Assembly: GCA_025462885.1 (NCBI GenBank)
Contig: JAOAPN010000012.1
Coordinates: 310,001 to 374,000, forward strand
Direction of reading: 5' to 3'
DNA: 64,000 nt
Source of the DNA: Acidobacteriaceae bacterium
Lineage (GTDB): Bacteria > Acidobacteriota > Terriglobia > Terriglobales > Acidobacteriaceae
The notes beneath the pieces are model-generated. The model did not search any database. It was not told the origin of the DNA and saw only the letters and a program-made list of their open reading frames with translations. Positions 8,621 to 17,903 of the stretch are shown here, piece by piece; positions within the stretch are counted from its first letter, which is position 1; each line of letters begins with the position of its first letter. The position numbers were made by a program, and so were the translations under genes.

Positions 8621-9834
8621 GGGTCCAGGTTCGAGGCTTGAATCGCAGGGATCATTCCGCTCACCGTTCCGACGATGACCAGGATGGTGGTGGCGACAAT
8701 CACCGATGTGCCTGAGATGATCAGGTGGATGTCGGCGGCGTCTGCGTTTTTTGCGAGTGCGCTGTAGAAGGTGATGCTGCCGACGCCTTTGCTGACGGCG
8801 TAAGCGAGCAGGATTCCGGCGATGCCGCCTACTCCGGTGATGACCATAGCTTCGGCCAGGAATTGCAGGAGGATGTGGCGCTTGCGCGCTCCAAGAGCCT
8901 TCTCGACGCCGATCTCGCGGGTACGTTGCTGGACGCTGACCAGCATGATATTCATGAGGCCGATTCCGGCGATGCCCAGGGTGAGGGCTCCGATAAAGAG
9001 CAGCAGAACCTGCAGGCCGAGCGAGATGATGCGGAACTGCGAGAGTTGCTGCATGATATCGGCGACGTAGACGGCGTTGCGGTCCGACGGCCGGAAGCCG
9101 TGCGAGGCTCCCAGCGTCTTGCGAAGGGCTTGCTGGACGGTGGCGTGATCGCCGTTATAGCTCATCCAGATGCCGTCGATGTACTTGGTGTCCTTCAAGT
9201 CGGAGGCAGTGGTAAGCGGAATATCGATAAGGCGATTGATGTTGTCGTCGCCTTCCTGCATCTTTGCCTTCAGGACGCCGACGACCTCAAAGCTGATGCC
9301 ATTGAGGCGGATTGTCTGGCCGATGGGAAAGGCCCCGGAGTAGAGCTTCGATTTGGCTTCGGCTCCGATGACGGCGACGTGGGCGCGCTGCTGCATATCC
9401 GCAGCGGTAAGAAAGCGGCCTTCCTCGATATCCATCTTCTGGATCGTCGCGAGTTCGGGCGTGACGCCGTCGACCTCCCAGGTGTAGGTGTGGAGCTCGT
9501 TCTGGACGGGCACCGTCTTCCAGACGACGGGCGAGACGTGGATGATGCCAGGAACGGTCTCCTGGATGTGCTCGGCGTCATCCATCTTGAAACGAACCTG
9601 AACTCCTGCCTTGGAGCCTCCGGCCTGCTCGCTGGTGCGTCCGGGAAAGACTCCGATCATGTTGGTACCGAACTGGGCGAAGATGGTCTCGAAGGCGCGT
9701 CCGAAGCCTGCTCCGTAGGCGAGCAGGAGGACCACGGTGGCGATCCCCCATGCCATTCCAACGACGGTGATAGCGGTGCGGCGGCCGTTGTGGCGCATGG
9801 CTTCGAAGGCCTGGCCGAAGATGTCCTTGATCAT
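8596..9834 (-). CDS. MacB-like ABC transporter permease
   Basis: The 412-residue protein has the MacB/FtsX layout. A first membrane helix (about residues 20-45, 'AITVVGMAWGIATVVLLLAYG') is followed by a periplasmic MacB core domain and three C-terminal helices around 'GIAGIGLMNIMLVSVQQRTREIG' and 'EKALGARKRHILLQFLAEA'. It ends with the family's 'LDPIEALRYE'. MacB-type systems work mechanically on periplasmic or outer-membrane partners; the substrate is unknown. The cytosolic ATPase is not next to it. It lies 24 bp after a second permease on the same strand, so the two form an operon and probably a heterodimer. GAGG is 8 nt before ATG 9834. Confidence 0.88.
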   Translation of the reverse strand: MIKDIFGQAFEAMRHNGRRTAITVVGMAWGIATVVLLLAYGAGFGRAFETIFAQFGTNMIGVFPGRTSEQAGGSKAGVQVRFKMDDAEHIQETVPGIIHVSPVVWKTVPVQNELHTYTWEVDGVTPELATIQKMDIEEGRFLTAADMQQRAHVAVIGAEAKSKLYSGAFPIGQTIRLNGISFEVVGVLKAKMQEGDDNINRLIDIPLTTASDLKDTKYIDGIWMSYNGDHATVQQALRKTLGASHGFRPSDRNAVYVADIMQQLSQFRIISLGLQVLLLFIGALTLGIAGIGLMNIMLVSVQQRTREIGVEKALGARKRHILLQFLAEAMVITGVGGIAGILLAYAVSKGVGSITFYSALAKNADAADIHLIISGTSVIVATTILVIVGTVSGMIPAIQASNLDPIEALRYE

Positions 9835-9858
9835 TGCGCGACCTCGACGGGGATCATG

Positions 9859-11115
9859 TTATTCCTTCCTGAGGGCTTCTACGGGCTCGAGCATGGCAGC
9901 TCGATGCGCGGGATAGATTCCGGCGATGACGCCGGAGAGGGCGAGCGTTCCGAGAGCCATCGCGGCGGACCAGGGGACGAGGCGCGGTGGATCGAAGCCC
10001 ATGTCGTTATTGCCTACCGCCTTGCCCAACGCGAACATCAGGGCGGCGGCTCCGGCGATGCCGATGATTCCGCTGATGCCGGTGAGCATCAGGCCTTCAA
10101 GGAAGAACTGGATGAGGATGCTGCGGTTGGTCGCGCCCAGGGCCTTGCGGAGGCCGATCTCCTTGGTGCGCTCAGTGACGGTGACCAGCATGATGTTGAT
10201 GATTCCGACCGCGCCGAGGGCCAGGGTGACGATTCCGACTCCGCCGAGGAAGACGTCCATGGCAGTGAAGATCACTCCGATGGTGCGCTGAGACTTGATG
10301 GTGTCCCATTCTTCAAAGGCTTCCTTGTTACCGGCGTCAAAGTTGTGGCGGGCGGCGACGATGCGGTGGACGTCGACCTTAGCGGCCTCGTTCACATCCT
10401 CGGTGAGCGGCTGATATTGGATGGAGGAGACGGCGTCCTGGGGGATGTTTTCGCCTTTCAGCGGAAAGAGCTCCAGCATGGTGGTGAGCGGGATGTAGAT
10501 CTTTTGGTTGTCGCCGTCGTCGTTGCCACGGCCGATGTGCGGGGCGACTCCGATGACCTGGAAGCGGTAGCCGTTTAGGGTGATGAACGAACCGACTGAG
10601 GGTCGTCCGGGAAACAGCAGACGGTTGTTCTTCTGGCCGAGAAAGACGACCTGGCGCTTGAGGGCGATGTCCTGCTCGTTGAGGAAGCGGCCCTGGGCGA
10701 TGGGGAGATGGCGGATCTCGGGGAAGTTGAGTTGAACGCCAATCACTGCGCCGCCAGCGCTCGAGTATTCACTTACTTCCTTCAGGTCGCCGCGGTTGAT
10801 AAGAGCGGTGACGTTGCGGACGTGGGCGGCCTGATCGCGGATGGCCTCCGCGTCCCCGAGGGTCAGCTTGTAAGGCATCATGCCGGTGTGCTGGTTGGGC
10901 AACGCCGGGATGGTCCCGCCAAACATCATGATAAAGTCGGTGCCGAGTTCTGAGAGACCCCGGCGCTGGCCAGATCGGAAGCCTTCGCCAAGCCCGATGA
11001 GCAGGAGCAGCGAGGCGACTCCCCAGGCAATGCCGAACATGGTGAGGAAGGAGCGCAGCTTGTTGGCCGTGATCGACTGGTAGACCTGGTCGAGGATATC
11101 TAGAAAAGCGCGCAT
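9859..11115 (-). CDS. MacB-like ABC transporter permease
   Basis: This 418-residue permease starts at ATG 11115 ('MRAFLDILDQVYQSITANKL'). An upstream in-frame extension to 11208 has no membrane or family character. It has the same layout as its downstream partner: an N-terminal helix ('FLTMFGIAWGVASLLLLIGL'), a MacB periplasmic core, then three helices with 'GAVGIINIMLVTVTERTKEI' and 'GLRKALGATNRSILIQFFLE'. It ends 'EPVEALRKE'. It is first in a two-gene permease operon without an adjacent ATP-binding gene, so it must use an ATPase encoded elsewhere. The two proteins are clear paralogues but diverged. Confidence 0.88.
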   Translation of the reverse strand: MRAFLDILDQVYQSITANKLRSFLTMFGIAWGVASLLLLIGLGEGFRSGQRRGLSELGTDFIMMFGGTIPALPNQHTGMMPYKLTLGDAEAIRDQAAHVRNVTALINRGDLKEVSEYSSAGGAVIGVQLNFPEIRHLPIAQGRFLNEQDIALKRQVVFLGQKNNRLLFPGRPSVGSFITLNGYRFQVIGVAPHIGRGNDDGDNQKIYIPLTTMLELFPLKGENIPQDAVSSIQYQPLTEDVNEAAKVDVHRIVAARHNFDAGNKEAFEEWDTIKSQRTIGVIFTAMDVFLGGVGIVTLALGAVGIINIMLVTVTERTKEIGLRKALGATNRSILIQFFLEGLMLTGISGIIGIAGAAALMFALGKAVGNNDMGFDPPRLVPWSAAMALGTLALSGVIAGIYPAHRAAMLEPVEALRKE

Positions 11116-11344
11116 GATGTGTCCGGAGATGCTCCCATGCAATCTTACGCACGGTTTGAGAGAAGAGTTCCCTGGATGCCAGTTAGACTCTTGCTTCCTC
11201 AGAAGCATATTGGCTTGAATTTATTTTTTTGCCCGGAGGAGTTATAGCTAGAGGACTGGGTTGCGGCGCATGGGTGCATTTTGGGGCGGCGCGGAACCCA
11301 CGTCCGCAACGGCCGGACGTGGGGCACCCGGATTTGGGGTGAGA

Positions 11345-12004
11345 TCAGGAGGTGAGGGCGGCGCGGGAGAGGTTTTTGACCAGCATAGGAGCGTCGGGGT
11401 CGGGTTGGGTTTCGACCTGGAAGCCGAGGGCCTGGAAGAAGGCGGCGGTTGCGGACAGGGGGGCTTCGGCGGCGGCGGTTGGGTAGAGCAGATGCAGGGT
11501 CTCGATGGAGGAGGCGGTGAGGGGGCCGCGCAGGGCGAAGGTGCGCTCGGGGCGATAGACGCAGGAGGCGAGGTCGGTGATGCTAAGGGCGTAGGTGGGG
11601 GTGCAGAGGATAGTGCGCGGGGGGGCCATGCGGTCGATCATGCTGAAGATTTCGAGCTTGGACTCGAGTTCGTCGGGGACGAAGTCGATGGCCAGGTCGG
11701 CGTCGCGGACGGCGTCTTCTACGGTCGTCGCGAGGGAGAGGCACCCCTTGCTGACGCGATCGCCTATGTCGGCGAAGTCGGCTTCAGCTTTGCGGAGGTT
11801 GGCAGGCATGACGTCTTCGAGGAGGACGTGGAAGCCTGCGCAAGCCACGGCGAGGGCGAAGCTGCGGCCTGCTGTGCCGGCTCCGATGATGGCTATCGTT
11901 TGAATTGCGGCTGATTCGGTTCGAGACACAGATTCGGTTCGAGGCACAGAGGGAGCCAGTGCCTCAGCGGCAGGGGTTCCTGCGGCTGAGGCGGGCTGGG
12001 TCAC
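11345..12004 (-). CDS. 3-hydroxyacyl-CoA dehydrogenase-like NAD-binding domain protein (stand-alone)
   Basis: The 219-residue product has a Rossmann motif 'IAIIGAGTAGRSFALAVACA' (GxGxxG) near residues 38-57. This is followed by the helix pattern of the NAD-binding domain of 3-hydroxyacyl-CoA dehydrogenases ('AVRDADLAIDFVPDELESKL', 'TILCTPTYALSITDLAS'). The usual C-terminal helical dimerisation/catalytic domain is absent, and the normal HxxxP active-site region is not clear. The first 35 residues are Ala/Ser/Glu-rich and may be a linker. The start overlaps the stop of the 61-residue gene upstream (ATGA), so the two are translationally coupled. Enzymatic function is doubtful; an NAD-dependent dehydrogenase or sensor is possible. 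Confidence 0.72.
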   Translation of the reverse strand: MTQPASAAGTPAAEALAPSVPRTESVSRTESAAIQTIAIIGAGTAGRSFALAVACAGFHVLLEDVMPANLRKAEADFADIGDRVSKGCLSLATTVEDAVRDADLAIDFVPDELESKLEIFSMIDRMAPPRTILCTPTYALSITDLASCVYRPERTFALRGPLTASSIETLHLLYPTAAAEAPLSATAAFFQALGFQVETQPDPDAPMLVKNLSRAALTS

Positions 12005-12186
12005 TTCTTGCTCGCGACTGCGGTGATAACGGACTCGTAGCTGGGTTCTGCCGCCTTAATGTGGTCGGATACGCGCTGGCGTTCGTCGTCGGTAAGGGAC
12101 GGAAGCACGGCGAGGATACGACGCAGGGTGACGGAGATATCGTCGACGTAATTCATGGTGCGGATGGCTTCGCCAGAGAGAGGCAT
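12001..12186 (-). CDS. Small hypothetical protein, 61 residues
   Basis: This is a short gene with a good ribosome binding site (AGGAG, 7 nt before ATG 12186). Its 4-bp ATGA overlap with the downstream dehydrogenase-like gene argues that it is real. The protein is soluble and probably helical, with 'ISVTLRRILAVLPSLTDDER' in the middle and 'AVASKK' at the end. I recognise no family. The coupling suggests a helper for the Rossmann-domain protein. Confidence 0.6.
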   Translation of the reverse strand: MPLSGEAIRTMNYVDDISVTLRRILAVLPSLTDDERQRVSDHIKAAEPSYESVITAVASKK

Positions 12187-12273
12187 TGGTGCTCCTGATG
12201 TGTTTTCTGCTGCTTGTCCCAGTCTAAACGGTCACGGGGCCCTGTGCCGGGTCGACTGGTCCAGGGATGGGTT

Positions 12274-13839
12274 TCAGGGAATGGAGACTGCCCGGGCGAC
12301 AACGACGCCGTCACGGTCGGTCATCTCGGAGAGGGCGGCGAGTTTGGCGGCGAAGTCCGGATGAAGGGCGTCCATATCGTACCGCCACGTCCAGTTGCCG
12401 GAAGGGGCCGAGGGCATGTTCATGCGGGCTTCAACGCCGAGGTGCAGGACGTCCTGCATTGGAAAGATGCAGATGTTAGCCACGGAACGGGCGGCAGCAC
12501 GCATGAGCGCCCAGACGATGTCGCCATCGTGCTCGATGGTCTGGAGATAGTTCTGGACGTTGATGCGGTCGTTCTCGCTGGTGTCGTGCTGCCACCAGCC
12601 GAGGGTGGTGTTGTTATCGTGCGTGCCGGTGTAGGCGACGGTATTAGGCACGAACTTATGCGGCAGGTAGAGGTGCCCAGGGCGATCGGAGAATCCGAAC
12701 TGCAGGATGCGCATGCCGGGCATGCCGAAGTGCTCGCGGAGTTCGTCGACCTCGGGGGTGATGACGCCGAGATCTTCGGCGATGAAAGGAAGTTCGCCGA
12801 AGACATCGCGGAGTCGCTGGAAGAGTTCCTGGCCGGGAGCCTTGACCCACTGGCCCTTGATGGCGGTCTCTTCTTCCGCTGGGATGGACCAGTAGGCCTC
12901 GAAGCCGCGGAAGTGGTCGAGGCGGATGGTGTCGTAGAGTGCCAGGGAGCGGCGGATGCGGGCGACCCACCAGTCGAACCCGCGCTCACGCAGCAGGCCC
13001 CACTTATAGAGGGGATTGCCCCAACGCTGGCCGGTCACGGAGAAGTAGTCCGGGGGAACGCCGGAGACGCGGATGGGGTGGCCCTTTTCGTCGAGCTCGA
13101 AGAGGTCGGGATGGGTCCAGACGTCGGCGCTGTCGTAGTTGACGAAGATGGCGATGTCGCCGAGGATGCGGATGTCGCGCTCGGCGGAGTAAGCGCGGAG
13201 GGCTTTCCACTGCTCGCTGAAGAAGTACTGGACCACCTGCTCAATGGCGAGCTCGCGGCCGTGACTGGTGAGCAGGGCCAAGATGGCGTCGCCGTCGTGC
13301 AGGGCATACTGGGCCGGCCAGTCGATCCAACTGACGTAGCCGTGCATCCGGCGAAGGATGGTGAAGTTGGCGTAGTCGGGGAGCCAGGTGTTGTTGTCTT
13401 CGCAGAACTTCTGGAAGCAGGCGCGCTGCTCGTCATTGGCACGGTCCAGAAAGTTGGCGGCGGCTTCTTCCACGAGGGGAAGCTTGAGGCGGGTGGCTTC
13501 GCCGAAGTCGGCACAACCGTTATGCGAAGGCAGGCCTTCGATGCGCTCCCGGCCGATCCAGCCTTCGTCGACGAGGCGTTCGAGGCTAATGAGGAGCGGG
13601 TTCCCTGCGAAGGCGGAGAGAGCAGAGTAGGGCGAACTGCCGTATCCGGTGGGGCTAAGGGGGAGGACCTGCCAGAGGCGCTGCTTCGAGGCTGCGAGAA
13701 AGTCTACAAAGCCGTAGGCAGCCGGGCCAAAGTCACCGACTCCGCCGTAGGACGGCAGGGATGTAACGTGCAGCAGGATTCCTGAGAGACGGTCGGTGAC
13801 ATTTGAGAGACGGTTCTTCGTGGTTGCTTCGACGGTCAT
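12274..13839 (-). CDS. malQ: 4-alpha-glucanotransferase (amylomaltase, GH77)
   Basis: The 521-residue protein is full length for MalQ. It has the N-terminal 'RLSGILLHVTSLPSYGGVGD', 'LPLSPTGYGSSPY', the catalytic nucleophile region 'IRLDHFRGFEAYWSIP', the acid/base 'PFIAEDLGVITPEV' and 'TGTHDNNTTLGWW'. MalQ transfers 1,4-alpha-glucan segments between maltooligosaccharides in the cytoplasm, serving maltose/glycogen metabolism. AGGGGGAG precedes the ATG. It stands alone here, with no glycogen gene beside it. A long plus-strand open frame over the same bases is a codon-bias shadow. Confidence 0.95.
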   Translation of the reverse strand: MTVEATTKNRLSNVTDRLSGILLHVTSLPSYGGVGDFGPAAYGFVDFLAASKQRLWQVLPLSPTGYGSSPYSALSAFAGNPLLISLERLVDEGWIGRERIEGLPSHNGCADFGEATRLKLPLVEEAAANFLDRANDEQRACFQKFCEDNNTWLPDYANFTILRRMHGYVSWIDWPAQYALHDGDAILALLTSHGRELAIEQVVQYFFSEQWKALRAYSAERDIRILGDIAIFVNYDSADVWTHPDLFELDEKGHPIRVSGVPPDYFSVTGQRWGNPLYKWGLLRERGFDWWVARIRRSLALYDTIRLDHFRGFEAYWSIPAEEETAIKGQWVKAPGQELFQRLRDVFGELPFIAEDLGVITPEVDELREHFGMPGMRILQFGFSDRPGHLYLPHKFVPNTVAYTGTHDNNTTLGWWQHDTSENDRINVQNYLQTIEHDGDIVWALMRAAARSVANICIFPMQDVLHLGVEARMNMPSAPSGNWTWRYDMDALHPDFAAKLAALSEMTDRDGVVVARAVSIP

Positions 13840-14005
13840 ACTCCCCCTTGAGTTTTGTTCGGCCTGAATACTACCGCTGCGATTGCACGTGCCCTAAGTC
13901 TAAAGTTCGTTTGACTACTCCCACAGTCGGCTTGAAACGGGACGCCAGGTCGTCGCGGACCAAAAAATCGCTTGCCTAACCATACGATGCGAATCCAAAG
14001 GAAAA

Positions 14006-14040
14006 GGCCTGTCGTGCCGCAAGCGGCTGAACGACAGGCC
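14006..14040 (-). terminator. Intrinsic terminator after the PpiD-like gene
   Basis: GGCCTGTCGT (14006-14015) pairs with ACGACAGGCC (14031-14040). On the minus strand the hairpin is followed by TTTTCC. It sits 18 bp past the stop of the peptidylprolyl isomerase gene. Confidence 0.8.
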
Positions 14041-14057
14041 CGGGTTTCCGAACTACG

Positions 14058-16025
14058 TTAGTTGCCGACGGGAGCCGGAGCGGCAGGCTTCTGCGAGTAC
14101 CTGATTGCGCCGGCCTTCTCGTACTTGGTGGTCAGATTGCCGATGTAGATGCGAAAGATCTCTTCGTGCTGCGCGCTAAGAAGCTGCTCACGCGTCGCGG
14201 CGAAGTTCTTGGCGATCTCGTCGGTGGTGGGTTCCTGCTTGTCGAGGATGCTGAGAACCGCACCCACGCGACCGGCGTTGATTGGACCTGAGATCGCGCC
14301 CTTGGGGAGCGAGAAGGCAACCGAACCGGGGCCGCTCATGGCACCGAGGTCTGGTACCTGACCGTCTTTGCCGACAAACTCGCTGGTCTTTAGCGAAATG
14401 TTCATCTCGGCGGCGGCCTTCTTCAGATCGTTGAGGACCTTGGCGCGATCATCGAGCTTGTTGAGCTGGGCGGAGAGGAGCTGCGGAAGCTGCTGCTCAC
14501 GGAAATCGTCGAGGATGTGCTGCTTGTATTCGGCGAAGTCGGGAGCGTGGGCTGCCTTGATATCGTCCACCTGGAAGAGAGCGAAGCCGTCGCCGGTGGA
14601 GACGGTGGCGGGAGCTGCTCCCTTGGCGGTGGCGAAGGCCTGCGTCATCAGCCCGGATCCGTCGGCGAGACCGGCTATGACCCCGTCCTTGGCCAGATAG
14701 TCGGTGGTAACGAGGTGGAGGCTCTTGGAGGCAGCGACCTTGGCGATACCATCGGTCTTGGCGGCCGCGGTGAGCTGCGTCGCGTAGGCCTGCATCGCCG
14801 CGCCGGACTTCTGCTGTTCAAGGATCGGAAGAATCTCGGCCTTGACCTCGGCGAGAGGACGGAGGTGAGCGGTCTTCTTCTCTTCAACCTGAAGGATGTG
14901 GTAGCCGAACTGCGTCTTCACGAGGTCGGAGGTCTGACCGGGTGCGAGCGTGAAGGCAGCCTTATCGAACTCGGGAACGGTCTTGCCGCGATCGAGCCAG
15001 CCGAGTTCCCCGCCCTGCACCTTGCTGCCAGGGTCGTCGGAGTTCTTGCCGGCGAGGTCGGCGAAGTTTCCGCCGGACTTGATCTGCTTGAGGATGTCCT
15101 CGGCCTTAGACTTGGCAGCGGCGTCGGTCTTGGCATCCGCACCGGATGGGACGGCGATAAGGATGTGACGGACGCGAACCTGTTCCTTGACCTGGTACTG
15201 ATCCTGATGCTGCTTGTAGTAGGCCTCGATCTCGGCGTCCGCGACCTGCGGCTTGCCGCCGGGGAGGTTGGAGGCGTCGAATGCGGCGTACTCGATCTTG
15301 CGGGTCTCGGGAATGGCGGTGGCGTACTTGGCCTGGTTCTGCTTGAAGAAGGCCTGCAGGTCGCTCTCCGAGGGGTTTATGGTCTTGCGCAGATCGTCGG
15401 AGGAGATGACGGCGTAGTCGAACTTTACCTTGGTACCCGAGACCTTGTACGCGTCGCGGACGGTGTTATCTGATACGGTGACGCCGCCAGTGATGAGGGC
15501 CTGCAGACGGTTTAGCTCGAGGTCGCTCTTCACCTGGGACTCGAAGTCGGCGATGCTGGTCTGGAAGGCGGACTGGACGAAGTTGATGTAGGCGTCCTGG
15601 CCGATGAAGGTGTTATTTGGGAAAAGATATTGGGCGAAGGGCCCGGTCTGGAGCTCGCGACGAAGATCCTCATCGCTGACCTGAAGGCCCATGCGGTCGG
15701 CCTCCTGCTTGAGGATGGCACGCTGTACCAGGATCTGCCCAGCGCGCTGCGCCATATAGGGGAGCAGGAAGTCCGGCAGGCGCTGCTGCTGAAGCTGGCG
15801 TTGGGCGAGTTGATTGACCTCGGTCGCCTTGATGGGGGTGCTGTCGCCGAAACGGCCAAAGAAGCCCGGGGCATGAACGGTTGCGAAGACGTTAGCATCG
15901 CCGACCGAAGCATTGTCGAAGATTCCTGGCACGAGGGTGATCACCATAGTGATCACGGCAGCTCCAATGATGAGGGCGAAGAGAACCTTGGTAAACTTAT
16001 TGTTCTGCTGCAGGATACGAATCAT
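14058..16025 (-). CDS. PpiD-like membrane-anchored peptidylprolyl isomerase (SurA_N/parvulin)
   Basis: This is a 655-residue protein. A short cytoplasmic start 'MIRILQQNNKFTK' and one membrane helix (about residues 14-34) are followed by a long SurA_N-type chaperone region. A parvulin (PPIC) domain ('VRVRHILIAVPSGAD', 'GGNFADLAGKNSDDPGS', 'GGELGWLDRG', 'FGYHILQVEEKK') lies near residues 275-380, and the helical C-terminal part completes the PpiD architecture. PpiD is bound to the inner membrane near SecYEG and helps newly exported proteins fold in the periplasm. A C-terminal 'KPAAPAPVGN' tail is a small extra. It is monocistronic, with a clear terminator downstream. Confidence 0.88.
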   Translation of the reverse strand: MIRILQQNNKFTKVLFALIIGAAVITMVITLVPGIFDNASVGDANVFATVHAPGFFGRFGDSTPIKATEVNQLAQRQLQQQRLPDFLLPYMAQRAGQILVQRAILKQEADRMGLQVSDEDLRRELQTGPFAQYLFPNNTFIGQDAYINFVQSAFQTSIADFESQVKSDLELNRLQALITGGVTVSDNTVRDAYKVSGTKVKFDYAVISSDDLRKTINPSESDLQAFFKQNQAKYATAIPETRKIEYAAFDASNLPGGKPQVADAEIEAYYKQHQDQYQVKEQVRVRHILIAVPSGADAKTDAAAKSKAEDILKQIKSGGNFADLAGKNSDDPGSKVQGGELGWLDRGKTVPEFDKAAFTLAPGQTSDLVKTQFGYHILQVEEKKTAHLRPLAEVKAEILPILEQQKSGAAMQAYATQLTAAAKTDGIAKVAASKSLHLVTTDYLAKDGVIAGLADGSGLMTQAFATAKGAAPATVSTGDGFALFQVDDIKAAHAPDFAEYKQHILDDFREQQLPQLLSAQLNKLDDRAKVLNDLKKAAAEMNISLKTSEFVGKDGQVPDLGAMSGPGSVAFSLPKGAISGPINAGRVGAVLSILDKQEPTTDEIAKNFAATREQLLSAQHEEIFRIYIGNLTTKYEKAGAIRYSQKPAAPAPVGN

Positions 16026-16238
16026 GCTTGACTAAAGACCTTCGCTTCGCGCGTTACCGTTCGTTGTTGACGTGGCCGCGTGCCCGGGATTTTGCACGAG
16101 CTGGCGGCTGTCTATTCGACGCGCGCCACGCTGGTTGCAGGGCAAGGGACAAGTATAAATGAGTGGGCGGCGCAATTCACTTTTTGCATGAGAATCAGGT
16201 GCGTGCGCTGGCTGGGTCGTAAAAACTGGGTCGTAAAA

Positions 16239-16262
16239 AGAAGCCGGCCCCGCAGGACCGGC
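16239..16262 (-). terminator. Intrinsic terminator after the BON-domain gene
   Basis: AAGCCGG (16239-16245) pairs with CCGGCTT (16256-16262). T-rich stretches follow on both strands (CTTTTTAC on the minus strand), so it can serve both directions. The minus-strand BON-domain gene ends 41 bp before it. Confidence 0.7.
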
Positions 16263-16302
16263 TTTTCGAGAGGTACTGCCCTACTTCCCTCATCCGTATC
16301 AT

Positions 16303-17556
16303 TTAATACGGGTAAGGATAGTAAGCCGGGTAGGGACGCGGGTAATAGCCCGGCCCGTAATTTCCGTAGTACGCAGGCATTGGTCGGACGCGACGCATGA
16401 GAGGACGCTGCTGTGCTCCTGCCGGGACGCCGTAGCCGAGGCGGTCCATCTCGGCCTGCGAGACGGTTGCAACCTGCGCGGGTTGAGCGAGGTGGAAGGT
16501 GAGGATCGCCTCCGAGGGCACGTACGCCTGACCGCCACCAGAGGCGGCTGAGGCTCCCAGACCTGCTACTCCACCGACGCCGGCGCCGATGGCGGCTCCT
16601 GGACCACCGCCTGCGACAGCTCCGATCAAGGCTCCCATCGCACCCAGACCGACGGCGCTTCCAACCGTACGACCTGTCTTATCGGGTCCAACGCTGGACC
16701 ATTGATTGGAGACAATGGGAAATACATGTCCGCCAAGGGTGACCTGGGTGAGTTGAAGGACGATTGCGCCGCGCCCCTTCAGGCTGCCGGCAGACTTGGT
16801 ATCAACGACTGTTCCCTGCACCGCTGCACCGCGCGGTACAGCTATAGCCCCGTCCGCGACGACGTCATTCAGAACTGTGCCATCGAATACACTTCCCGGC
16901 TGGACATGGTTGCTGTCCAAACCTTCATTGATGCGGATCCGAATCATGGAACCGTTGGGGATTGTGACCGGTATGCCAGCCTGCTGCGCTCCATACGGGG
17001 GTTGGCCCTGCGGGTAGTTGGGGGAGGGATTTCCGTAGGAACCGTCATCTGGAGGCGGCGGAGGCGCGTGGCGAGCGAGGGGCGCCTGAGCTTGATTCTG
17101 CTGCGGCGGGGACTGCTGCTGCGGGTAGGGCTGCTGATCCTGCTGGGGACTAGGTGCCATCGTGCCGTCGGACTGCAGATTAGGGTTGGTGGCTTCGTCC
17201 GGATTCTGCGGCATAGCGGAGGAGGTGGAGGCAATTCCCAGGGTGAGTTCATCCACTATTTTTTTGACGCCGGGAGCGCGGGAAGCAAGGGTCTCCGCCA
17301 GTGAGCGGGTCGGCTCGTCGCGCACCGAACCGGACAGTGTGACCACGCCATAAACGGTCGTAGTGGTGATGTTCTGGTCGCTGAGGGATTGAGCTCCAGC
17401 CAACGCTTTCAGGACATTAGCTTCAATTTGAGCGTCCGGGATCGTGCCAGACGCTGCCGCAGGTTGCTGGGCCGGAGAGGATGCGTGGAAGAAAAGGAGT
17501 GAGGCGCCGAGGAACGCTGGGCGATACAGCTTCCTGAACGAAAGATTGGACTGCAT
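16303..17556 (-). CDS. Envelope protein with BON domain, Pro/Gln-rich linker and glycine-zipper segment
   Basis: This 417-residue protein has a signal peptide ('AFLGASLLFFHASSPAQQ') and a BON domain (about residues 40-105, 'GVVTLSGSVRDEPTRSLAE'). A Pro/Gln-rich linker (about 115-185) leads to a beta-rich domain ('IPNGSMIRIRINEGLDSNHV', 'VPRGAAVQGTVVDTKSAG'). A Gly/Ala-rich glycine-zipper stretch (about 295-335) follows. The tail is rich in Pro and Tyr and ends 'YPYPY'. BON domains bind membranes or hydrophobic ligands in the periplasm, and glycine zippers suggest membrane insertion. It probably works at the outer membrane. GGAGG sits just before ATG 17556. The exact function is unknown. Confidence 0.75.
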   Translation of the reverse strand: MQSNLSFRKLYRPAFLGASLLFFHASSPAQQPAAASGTIPDAQIEANVLKALAGAQSLSDQNITTTTVYGVVTLSGSVRDEPTRSLAETLASRAPGVKKIVDELTLGIASTSSAMPQNPDEATNPNLQSDGTMAPSPQQDQQPYPQQQSPPQQNQAQAPLARHAPPPPPDDGSYGNPSPNYPQGQPPYGAQQAGIPVTIPNGSMIRIRINEGLDSNHVQPGSVFDGTVLNDVVADGAIAVPRGAAVQGTVVDTKSAGSLKGRGAIVLQLTQVTLGGHVFPIVSNQWSSVGPDKTGRTVGSAVGLGAMGALIGAVAGGGPGAAIGAGVGGVAGLGASAASGGGQAYVPSEAILTFHLAQPAQVATVSQAEMDRLGYGVPAGAQQRPLMRRVRPMPAYYGNYGPGYYPRPYPAYYPYPY

Positions 17557-17718
17557 GCGATCCTCCGCGGCCGAGCTTGGGGACTTGAGTCCTTGTCGGC
17601 CGTCGTACTAATGAAGACGCCTTTTTTTGCAAAAAGTTATCGTGACGTTCCATAAATTCGTGGGGTTTCGAACTGTTTATCTCCTTCTCATTGTCTATTG
17701 ATGTGCGGGTGTGCGGGT

Positions 17719-17747
17719 TTGACCAAAGTGCCCGAAGAAGCTATATT
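17719..17747 (+). promoter_or_regulatory. Sigma70-type promoter of the initiator tRNA gene
   Basis: TTGACC (17719-17724) and TATATT (17742-17747) are separated by exactly 17 bp. The -10 box ends 5 bp before the first base of the tRNA, so transcription would start at or next to the mature 5' end. Confidence 0.8.
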
Positions 17748-17752
17748 GGGAA

Positions 17753-17829
<77 letters not shown>

Positions 17830-17903
17830 AATCCTTCAATCACTTACAGGATTCGGACTCTTCGAACAAACTCCCATAAACTCCCAATAAGGAAAATCGA
17901 CGT

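Noticed and set aside
8725..10578. A 617-residue plus-strand open frame
   Set aside because: It lies opposite the two MacB-like permease genes and is rich in Asp, Gly and Glu in a way typical of the antisense of GC-rich genes. No family signal or ribosome binding site.
12214..13785. A 523-residue plus-strand open frame over malQ
   Set aside because: The minus strand is an unmistakable full-length MalQ; the antisense frame has no recognisable motif.
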